Source of the DNA: Oscillospiraceae bacterium
GTDB lineage: Bacteria; Bacillota; Clostridia; Oscillospirales; Ruminococcaceae
Length of the DNA: 10,968 nucleotides
Reading direction: 5' to 3'
NCBI GenBank assembly: GCA_014858325.1
Contig: RKCM01000036.1
Coordinates: 1-10,968 of the forward strand
The notes under the pieces were generated by a model, which had not been told where the DNA came from, made no database searches, and worked only from the letters and a program-made list of their open reading frames with translations. Each line of letters begins with the position of its first letter. Position 1 is the first letter of the stretch. Positions 5,159 through 9,972 of this stretch are shown here, one piece after another. The position numbers were made by a program, and so were the translations under genes.

Positions 5159-5794
5159 TCACAGCGTCGAGTACCCGAAGCTGTTGACCAGCGCGTCGAT
5201 CTTCTGGCCCGCCTTGCACATCGGGCACTCGCGGGAATCGAAGCTGGCGTAATCGGGCAGGCTGGCGGGGTCAAAGATGGAGGTGACGGGGATGCCCGCG
5301 CACTCGTGGGTGGTGGCGAAGATGGCGGAAAGACCCGCCACCATGCCGCCGTAGTAGTTCACAGCCTCCACAGCCGCCTGCGCGGTGTAGCCGGTGGTGA
5401 TGGATGCGGCCAGGATGAGCACATGCTTGCCCTTGACCATGGGAGCCAGATTATCCCGCAGGAGGATCTGGCTGCCGGAGGTATACTCCGGGGTGATGAC
5501 GTAGATGGTCTGGTGGGCGTTCATATTGGCAAAGCCGTCCTTGGTCAGCTCATTGGCCAGGCAGGTGCCGATGACCTGGGTGCCGTCCAGGCAGAGGACG
5601 GTATCCACGATGGTGCTGTGCTGGTAGGCCGCCACCAGCTCCTTGGCCACAGCCTTGGCCTCGGAGAGACGGGCTTTCTGGGTGGTGACGTCGATGTAGT
5701 AGTTGATGTGGCTGTGGCTGGTGGCAAAATGGCCCTTGGCCACCCGCAGGAACAAGCTGCTCTTATTGGTCGGAAGCTTTACCATATTGATCAT
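5159..5794 (-). CDS. Phosphoribosyltransferase-like protein (orotate PRTase-related), atypical PRPP loop
   Basis: The 211 residues follow the type I phosphoribosyltransferase fold: VDTVLCLDGTQVIGTCLA (63-80), the hydrophobic strand KHVLILAASITTGYT (123-137) where the PRPP loop belongs, and a long C-terminal part ending RECPMCKAGQKIDALVNSFGYSTL with a CxxC (C190, C193). Canonical PRTases have two acidic residues before the TG loop (hhhhDDxxxTG). Here the positions are Ala129-Ala130, although ITTGYT is retained. Normal PRPP-Mg binding is therefore doubtful, and a regulatory or divergent catalytic role is possible. Databases may call it orotate phosphoribosyltransferase; no other pyrimidine gene is nearby. 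The start at 5794 has AGGAG nine bases upstream; the downstream Met at 5785 is less well placed. It is a single-gene unit with its own promoter and terminator, probably cytosolic. Confidence 0.82.
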   Translation of the reverse strand: MINMVKLPTNKSSLFLRVAKGHFATSHSHINYYIDVTTQKARLSEAKAVAKELVAAYQHSTIVDTVLCLDGTQVIGTCLANELTKDGFANMNAHQTIYVITPEYTSGSQILLRDNLAPMVKGKHVLILAASITTGYTAQAAVEAVNYYGGMVAGLSAIFATTHECAGIPVTSIFDPASLPDYASFDSRECPMCKAGQKIDALVNSFGYSTL

Positions 5795-5861
5795 ACTGCA
5801 ACACTCCTGTTTCACAATTTTTGCGTGGAAGGCCACGGCCCCATCCTGTTTGGATATCTTT

Positions 5862-5891
5862 ATTGTAGCAGGAAAGGCAGGCTGTGCACAA
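5862..5891 (-). promoter_or_regulatory. Promoter of the phosphoribosyltransferase-like gene
   Basis: On the minus strand, TTGTGC (5886-5891), an 18-bp spacer and TACAAT (5862-5867) are visible. A ~60-base leader follows, with a small CGTGG-AAGG-CCACG hairpin (5824-5837). A second TTGTGC-like copy lies just upstream. Confidence 0.6.
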
Positions 5892-5951
5892 GGCACAAAA
5901 CTGCTAAAAATCTTTCCGAAAAATCAGCGCTTTCGCCGGGCAGTGGGATAC

Positions 5952-5979
5952 AAAAAGCCGCCCGGCAATGCCGGGCGGC
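5952..5979 (-). terminator. Intrinsic terminator after the first Tat-type lipoprotein gene
   Basis: Perfect 10-bp arms (5957-5966 with 5970-5979; GCCGCCCGGC type) enclose the loop AAT. TTTTT (5952-5956) follows on the minus strand. Confidence 0.9.
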
Positions 5980-5997
5980 AGAAATGCGCAGTTGAGA

Positions 5998-6546
5998 TTA
6001 AACCTTATCGAAAGCCGTTCCGTTAAACTTCATGCTCCAGGTTGCAAAGGCCTCGGTATAACCCAGCAGGCCCTCGCTGGCCTGTGCACGGGGCCAGTAC
6101 TTGATCTCAACGATATTGTCCTTCTTGAGATCATCCATGTTTTCACAAGTCAGCACGGTCTCGACCTTCTCGCCCTTTGCAACATCGCCCTTGGAAACAG
6201 TCAGTTTAACATTCTGACCGGTGGTGTCGTAACGATAGGTCTTCAGCAGTTTCTTATCTTTGTCGTTGTTGTAGACATCGACCTGGAAGCAGTACGGAGT
6301 AACGTTCAGGTTACGCTTGCTGGTGCACTCAATGACGAGATTGCAGGTCATCTTCTTGTCGGCATAAGTAGGAGCCGGCTTAGACAGCAGGGTGAAATCG
6401 CCCATGATGGACAGCTTATCGCCAATGGTGCCGGTGGGCTGATAGGGATTATCCTTGCAGCCGGTCAGCAGGCTGGAGCCAGCCACAGCCACAGCGGCCA
6501 CGGCGGTATATTTCAGGAAAGAGCGGCGAGAAAAAGTTAAGGACAT
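5998..6546 (-). CDS. Tat-signal lipoprotein of unknown function, family member 1
   Basis: The 182-residue protein opens with a textbook twin-arginine motif SRRSFLK (6-12), a hydrophobic stretch and a lipobox LLTGC with Cys30. It should be exported, probably folded, and lipid-anchored on the outer face of the membrane. The mature part begins with a GDKLS segment (42-46) and looks like one beta-rich domain. It is rich in lysine (about 20) and lower in GC than its neighbours. It resembles two other proteins in the window (6709-7332 and 9259-9867) in signal layout, size and a C-terminal E-I/L-x-Y-x-P element. A relation to DUF4352-like extracellular immunoglobulin-fold lipoproteins is possible but unproven. 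The start at 6546 has AGGAGG seven bases upstream. It is monocistronic, with its own promoter and terminator. Confidence 0.88.
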   Translation of the reverse strand: MSLTFSRRSFLKYTAVAAVAVAGSSLLTGCKDNPYQPTGTIGDKLSIMGDFTLLSKPAPTYADKKMTCNLVIECTSKRNLNVTPYCFQVDVYNNDKDKKLLKTYRYDTTGQNVKLTVSKGDVAKGEKVETVLTCENMDDLKKDNIVEIKYWPRAQASEGLLGYTEAFATWSMKFNGTAFDKV

Positions 6547-6606
6547 GATCGTTCCTCCTTATTCAATACAAAAACTCAAAGTATTGCCACAAAAGGCGTT
6601 ACCTAT

Positions 6607-6635
6607 ACAATAGGCGAAAACGGGGCAAATGTCAA
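6607..6635 (-). promoter_or_regulatory. Promoter of Tat-signal family member 1
   Basis: On the minus strand, a perfect TTGACA (6630-6635), a 17-bp spacer and TATTGT (6607-6612) are followed by AT. The promoter of family member 3 has the same two boxes and spacing. GTTTTGC-like arms (6614-6621 and 6638-6644, one bulge) flank the -35. Confidence 0.75.
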
Positions 6636-6679
6636 TGGTTTTGCAAATGTTTTTGTGAAACTTTTGGCCTCATATTGTG

Positions 6680-6701
6680 AAAAACGGACGGAATTTCGTC
6701 C
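6680..6701 (-). terminator. Weak intrinsic terminator after the second Tat-type lipoprotein gene
   Basis: GGACG/CGTCC (6697-6701 with 6686-6690) makes a 5-bp stem with a six-base loop. GTTTTT follows on the minus strand. The short stem may leak into the next gene. Confidence 0.5.
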
Positions 6702-6708
6702 CTTCGGC

Positions 6709-7332
6709 TCAGCCCTTGGCCACGTCCGAAGCGGACATGGTAAAGGTGAGGCTCTTGCCGGATGCAAAGGTGGGGGTATAGGTGACGCTCAGCTCCTGCC
6801 AGCCGGTGGGCACGGTGCACACCAGCTCAATGTAGCCCGAGCGCTGGGGCGGCAGGCAGGTGGAATCGGTAAAGGTCTCGGAGGCCGGGTCGTACAGGGA
6901 AACGTAGGCGCCGCCCTCCACCGGCTTGCCGTCGCAGGTGACGACAAAATCCGTCGTGGCCGCAGAGAGCGCGTGGAAGTAGCCCGCAGCGTTGGCAGCC
7001 TGCTCCTCGGCGGTGTTCAGGGGATAAGCGGCGTTGATCTCGGCCAGGTTCTGCGCACCGATGTTGAAGGTGGTGCCCTCCGAGCGGTTGACGGAGGTAA
7101 TGAGGACCGCCACATACTCATAGCCCGCCACATCCGGGGCAGAGCTCAGGGTGAAGACGCTGGTGAGCTGGACGCCAAGATTGTTCCAGTTGCTGATCTT
7201 ATCGCCGACCTTGACCTCCACCGAGCCGTTCTGGCTGGTCTGGCAGCCGCCCAGCAGGGTAGCTGCACCCACGGCGGCGGCGGACGCGCCGATGCACTTG
7301 AGGAAGGAGCGGCGGGAAATCGTGTTCGACAT
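6709..7332 (-). CDS. Tat-signal lipoprotein of unknown function, family member 2
   Basis: The 207-residue protein has the same N-terminal plan as member 1: SRRSFLK at 6-12 and lipobox LLGGC with Cys30. It should be exported and lipid-anchored. The mature domain contains GDKISNWNNLGVQLTSVF (43-60), a strand YEYVAVLITSVNRSEG (71-86), CDG (133-135), and a C-terminal block from W178 to F197. That block (WQELSVTYTP, then FASGKSLTF) closely matches family member 3 (WQALELTYQP, then FAAGQPLTF). Cys133, Cys159 and Cys172 in the mature part could form disulfides outside the cell. I do not know a function; a beta-sandwich of DUF4352-like type is a guess. The start at 7332 has AGGAGG nine bases upstream. 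The XRE gene lies upstream on the same strand with no evident terminator between, so partial co-transcription is possible. Confidence 0.88.
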   Translation of the reverse strand: MSNTISRRSFLKCIGASAAAVGAATLLGGCQTSQNGSVEVKVGDKISNWNNLGVQLTSVFTLSSAPDVAGYEYVAVLITSVNRSEGTTFNIGAQNLAEINAAYPLNTAEEQAANAAGYFHALSAATTDFVVTCDGKPVEGGAYVSLYDPASETFTDSTCLPPQRSGYIELVCTVPTGWQELSVTYTPTFASGKSLTFTMSASDVAKG

Positions 7333-7378
7333 AACGGAATGCCTCCTTAAAAAGCGATCTCTTTTTCTTCTTGTTCCG

Positions 7379-7408
7379 TTTATACCATACTTTGGACGAC
7401 CGATGCAA
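7379..7408 (-). promoter_or_regulatory. Promoter of Tat-signal family member 2
   Basis: On the minus strand, TTGCAT (7403-7408), an 18-bp spacer and TATAAA (7379-7384) with TGG directly before it form an extended -10 promoter. It differs from the promoters of members 1 and 3. CGGAAC occurs as a direct repeat on both sides of it. Confidence 0.65.
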
Positions 7409-7459
7409 GGGGTTCCGGCCAGAATTTACAGGACTTTCACACCGGGCACACCGGGCCCC

Positions 7460-8155
7460 TCACTGCTCCGGGGAAACGCCCTTCACATGGGTCTCGCTGG
7501 TCTTGACGAGGTTGAGCAGGCTGGGGGTGTACAGCGGAAACTCCCGTGTCAGGCTCTCGGTGGTCATGGCAAGGCAGGAGGGGTCTTTTACGCCCTCGCC
7601 GCCGGGCAGGTCTTCGCCCGCCAGCAGCGCCTCCACGTTGGTCTCGGCCATCTTCATCACCGCGTCGGAGTAGCCGGGCCAGCGGCGGGCCGGCACACCA
7701 AAGAGGCTGGGGGCGTTGTGGGCCTCGGCGGAGTAAAGCAGGCGGAACATCTTGGCCACGGCCATCATCAGGTAGCTGCTCACCTCGGTGGTCAGGGCCT
7801 TGCTGTGGCACTGGCCGATCTTGGCGTACAGCACGTTCAGGCTGTTGGAAATCAGCTTTTTGTTCATGGTGGGCAGGACGCTGCCGTGGTAAATGTTGTC
7901 CTTCATCTTATCGGGGTTGGGCAGGTCCTCGGCCGAGAGCATCATGCCGTTGCGCTCGGCCGAGCGGCCCAGCAGGTAATCGCAGGAGACATTGTAATAA
8001 TCGGCCACCCGCACCACAAAATCCAACCCGCACTCGCGGATGCCTTTTTCGTAGTGGGAGAGCAGGGCCTGCGAAACACCCAGATCTTCAGCCGCCTGTT
8101 TCTGGGTGATGCCGCGCTCCTTGCGCAGCAGTTTGATGATTCGATTGAATTCCAT
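7460..8155 (-). CDS. XRE-family transcriptional regulator with unassigned C-terminal domain
   Basis: Of 231 residues, the first ~63 form a Cro/CI-type helix-turn-helix: IIKLLRKERGITQKQAAEDL, then GVSQALLSHYEKG (26-38) as the recognition region, and VVRVADYYNVSCDYLLGR closing the domain. A linker about 64-90 leads to a helical region (95-180, MNKKLISNSLNVLYAKIG, then SSYLMMAVAKMFRLLYSAEA) that I cannot assign to a known ligand or dimer domain. It has no peptidase motif, so it is not an ImmA-coupled or LexA-like repressor. The start at 8155 has GAGGAG ten bases upstream. It is divergent from the histidine phosphatase gene and upstream of two Tat-signal lipoproteins, any of which may be targets. 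Self-regulation is likely from the family habit. No clear terminator follows. Confidence 0.9.
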   Translation of the reverse strand: MEFNRIIKLLRKERGITQKQAAEDLGVSQALLSHYEKGIRECGLDFVVRVADYYNVSCDYLLGRSAERNGMMLSAEDLPNPDKMKDNIYHGSVLPTMNKKLISNSLNVLYAKIGQCHSKALTTEVSSYLMMAVAKMFRLLYSAEAHNAPSLFGVPARRWPGYSDAVMKMAETNVEALLAGEDLPGGEGVKDPSCLAMTTESLTREFPLYTPSLLNLVKTSETHVKGVSPEQ

Positions 8156-8231
8156 GATGATCGGACTCCTCAGTGTTTGACGGATTTGCAGCGAATTTCT
8201 ACTTCTCGGATTTTTGGTTTACAGCAGGTTG

Positions 8232-8260
8232 ATTATACACAATGGAAAACGACTTGTAAA
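8232..8260 (-). promoter_or_regulatory. Promoter of the XRE regulator gene
   Basis: On the minus strand, TTTACA (8255-8260), a 17-bp spacer and a perfect TATAAT (8232-8237) form the promoter. An inverted copy of the -35, TTTACA on the plus strand, lies at 8218-8223. It leaves a leader of about 70 bases. Confidence 0.8.
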
Positions 8261-8289
8261 GGAAGAAAACTACCAGAAATTTCGGTCGA

Positions 8290-8311
8290 TTTTCGTCATT
8301 TTTGTCAAAAA
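8290..8311. repeat. 9-bp tandem repeat and palindrome upstream of the phosphatase promoter
   Basis: TTTTCGTCA (8290-8298) and TTTTTGTCA (8299-8307) are tandem copies with one mismatch. The second is part of the palindrome TTTTTG-T-CAAAAA (8299-8311), ending two bases before the -35 box. This could be a regulator site in the divergent promoter region, or only an AT-rich element. Confidence 0.35.
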
Positions 8312-8313
8312 AC

Positions 8314-8342
8314 TTGCCGCTCCCCCATATCTATGCTAAAAT
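8314..8342 (+). promoter_or_regulatory. Promoter of the histidine phosphatase gene
   Basis: TTGCCG (8314-8319), a 17-bp spacer and TAAAAT (8337-8342) are visible. Transcription from near 8349 would give a ~105-base leader. Confidence 0.6.
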
Positions 8343-8368
8343 AGGAGGCAGAGAACATACATTTAGTG

Positions 8369-8419
8369 GCCCGCCCCGGGCGATTCTTTTGCAGAATGCG
8401 TCCAAACGGGCCCGTTTTT
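8369..8419 (+). promoter_or_regulatory. Structured leader, possible attenuator
   Basis: Three small hairpins lie in the leader: GCCCG-CCC-CGGGC (8369-8381), ATTCT-TTTGC-AGAAT (8383-8397), and the 14-bp palindrome AAACGGGCCCGTTT (8404-8417) followed by TT. GGCCCG at 8368-8373 can alternatively pair with CGGGCC at 8407-8412, which excludes the first and third hairpins. The third hairpin resembles a weak terminator. It matches no riboswitch class I recognise. Confidence 0.35.
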
Positions 8420-8453
8420 CCCAGATAAATTGCGAAAATTCGAGGTGCAAACC

Positions 8454-9128
8454 ATGAAAACCTTCAAGCTTCATCTCATCCGCCACGGCATAACCGAGGG
8501 CAACCTCAAGGGCTTATACATCGGCAGCGGCACGGACATCCCCCTGTGCGACGAGGGCCGCGCCCAGCTGGCCGAGCTGAAAGAGCGATTCGAGTACCCA
8601 CAGGTGGACACCGTCTTCTCCTCCCCGCTGATGCGCTCGGTGGAGACGGCCAACATCCTCTTTCCCAACGCCGCCCACCAGTTCTCCGTCCACGACCTGC
8701 GGGAGGCGGGCTTCGGCGTGTTCGAGAACCGCCCCGTGAAGGAGCTGGTGAAGGACGAGGACTTCAAAAAGTGGATCACCCCGGGCTCCGGCTTCGTGCC
8801 CGAGGGGGCCGAGCCCACCGAGAAGTTCCACGCCCGCTGCGCCGAGACCCTGCTCAAACTGTTTGAGTATATGATCCGCATGGACGTCACCGAGGCCGCC
8901 TGCGTCACCCACGGCGGCGTCATCATGAGCATGCTGAGCCAGCGTGCCCTGCCCAGCCGCCGCCCCGAGCAGTGGATGGCAGACCCGGGCTGCGGCTACA
9001 CCGTCCAGACCGATGTGCAGCTGTGGATGCGGGACCGGCTGGTGGAGGCCATCGACATCGTGCCCTTCGGCTACGCCGACACCCTGCGGGGCCAGGCCGA
9101 GACCGATGAGAACGAGGCCTACGAGTAA
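8454..9128 (+). CDS. Histidine phosphatase family protein (phosphoglycerate mutase-like)
   Basis: The 224-residue protein opens LHLIRHGITEGNLKGLYIGS, with the phospho-accepting His11 inside the RHG signature (10-12). SSPLMRSVETA (57-67) holds the phosphate-binding Arg61, LREAGFGVFE (82-91) the acidic residue Glu84, and VTHGGVIMSML (151-161) the second catalytic His153. All core residues of branch 1 of the superfamily are present, so it should be an active cytosolic phosphatase. Dependent mutase activity is less likely, as it lacks the longer dPGM insert. The layout is CobC/alpha-ribazole-phosphatase-like, but no cobalamin genes are nearby and the substrate is unknown. The C-terminal tail is acidic. 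The start at 8454 has GAGGTG six bases upstream and is preferred to an in-frame TTG at 8430. Confidence 0.92.
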   Translation: MKTFKLHLIRHGITEGNLKGLYIGSGTDIPLCDEGRAQLAELKERFEYPQVDTVFSSPLMRSVETANILFPNAAHQFSVHDLREAGFGVFENRPVKELVKDEDFKKWITPGSGFVPEGAEPTEKFHARCAETLLKLFEYMIRMDVTEAACVTHGGVIMSMLSQRALPSRRPEQWMADPGCGYTVQTDVQLWMRDRLVEAIDIVPFGYADTLRGQAETDENEAYE

Positions 9129-9171
9129 AGCTTCTTTGCCAAAAACGGCGAAAAACCACGAACCAAACGTA

Positions 9172-9210
9172 AAATTCCGGGCAAAGGCCTTGACAGCCTG
9201 CCCGGAATTT
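9172..9210. terminator. 12-bp inverted repeat, candidate terminator enclosing a -35 box
   Basis: AAATTCCGGGCA (9172-9183) and TGCCCGGAATTT (9199-9210) pair perfectly around a 15-base loop, 44 bases after the phosphatase stop. The T-rich tail is short (AATTTACTATTGT), so termination may be inefficient. The loop contains the -35 hexamer of the next gene, so the element may also act as an operator. Confidence 0.55.
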
Positions 9211-9218
9211 ACTATTGT
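9190..9218 (+). promoter_or_regulatory. Promoter of Tat-signal family member 3
   Basis: TTGACA (9190-9195), a 17-bp spacer and TATTGT (9213-9218) followed by ATA are present. The boxes and spacing are identical to those of family member 1. The -35 lies in the loop of the inverted repeat 9172-9210 and the right arm fills most of the spacer. Confidence 0.75.
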
Positions 9219-9258
9219 ATAAGGTGTGAAACTTTTTCCCTGCAAGGAGGAATCCCCG

Positions 9259-9867
9259 ATGAGCCAATCCCTCTCCCGCCGTTCGTTCCTGAAATATGCC
9301 GGTTCCGGCGCGGCCAGTCTGGCCGCCGCCCTGCTGGGCAGTGTTTCGGCTGCGGCCCAAAGCGCCCCCTATCGCGCGGGCGAGCCCGCCCTGCTGGACG
9401 GCAAAGCCGCCGTAGAGCTGCTGGGCTATGCTCCGGCCCCCGGCCTTGGCGGCGTGCTGGTCTACCTCTCGGTGGAAAATCTTTCCTCCCGGGCCCTGCC
9501 CGTGGGGGCCAGCTACCTGCTCAGCCGGGATGTGGAGACGGAAAACGAGCTCTACCGCCTTGGCGCAGGGGTAACGGCCCGGTGCGACGGCGCGCCCGCC
9601 CGCTGCGGCAGCTTTGCGGCCCCCCTCTACGGGGAGAACGCCGCCGATGCCTCGGCCTTTACGCTGAACCTTTCGGCCGGGAAGGGTGCCATCCTCCATT
9701 GCTTCTGTGAGACGCCCGCCGACTGGCAGGCGCTGGAGCTGACCTATCAGCCCGATTTTGCGGCGGGCCAGCCCCTCACCTTCGTGGTGCAGAGCGGTGC
9801 CGACGAGGTCCAGCTGGGCCCCGTGCCCGCGTCGCCTGCGGAAGTTGGAAACGTGGTGGATCTGTAA
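9259..9867 (+). CDS. Tat-signal secreted protein of unknown function, family member 3
   Basis: The 202-residue protein begins with the same SRRSFLK motif (6-12) as the two minus-strand lipoproteins. Its h-region ends SVSAAAQS, without a lipobox Cys. It should therefore be cut by signal peptidase I near residue 33 and released or held in the wall rather than lipid-anchored. The mature domain has a strand VLVYLSVENLSSRALPVG (67-83), CDG (109-111), LHCFC (146-150), and the block W156-F175 that matches member 2. It has only three lysines, against about 20 in member 1, so surface charge differs strongly. The start at 9259 has AAGGAGG eight bases upstream; a GTG at 9226 is in frame but sits at the predicted transcription start and is rejected. 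Function is unknown. Confidence 0.87.
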   Translation: MSQSLSRRSFLKYAGSGAASLAAALLGSVSAAAQSAPYRAGEPALLDGKAAVELLGYAPAPGLGGVLVYLSVENLSSRALPVGASYLLSRDVETENELYRLGAGVTARCDGAPARCGSFAAPLYGENAADASAFTLNLSAGKGAILHCFCETPADWQALELTYQPDFAAGQPLTFVVQSGADEVQLGPVPASPAEVGNVVDL

Positions 9868-9875
9868 CGGCCTCG

Positions 9876-9918
9876 CCCTCTCAGGCGCTGCCGCGCCAGC
9901 TCCCCCAAAGGGGGAGCC
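9876..9918 (-). repeat. Dispersed two-hairpin repeat, third unit
   Basis: On the minus strand, the unit is a GCTCCCCC-TTT-GGGGGAGC hairpin (9899-9917), then a GGCGC-GGCA-GCGCC hairpin (9884-9897), then TGAGAGG. It has the same plan as the units at 2585-2629 and 2667-2713 with a different sequence in the second stem. It lies between a stop codon and a terminator. Confidence 0.65.
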
Positions 9919-9936
9919 AAGTCGTTTTTGGAATGC

Positions 9937-9970
9937 AAAATCGCCCTGTCGAAAGACAGAGCGATTTTTT
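9937..9970. terminator. Bidirectional terminator between converging genes
   Basis: AAAATCGC/GCGATTTT (9937-9944 with 9961-9968) and CTGTC/GACAG (9946-9950 with 9955-9959) form one stem with a single C/A mismatch. It is capped by a GAAA tetraloop, with TTTTTT on the plus strand and a T-rich side on the minus strand. Confidence 0.9.
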
Positions 9971-9972
9971 GT

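Noticed and set aside
8430..8456. TTG at 8430 as the start of the histidine phosphatase
   Set aside because: It would add eight residues before a normal N terminus and has no ribosome site; the ATG at 8454 has GAGGTG at good spacing.
8514..9699. Minus-strand open frames opposite the phosphatase and Tat-signal member 3
   Set aside because: They are GC-driven shadows; both plus-strand genes have full motifs, ribosome sites and promoters.
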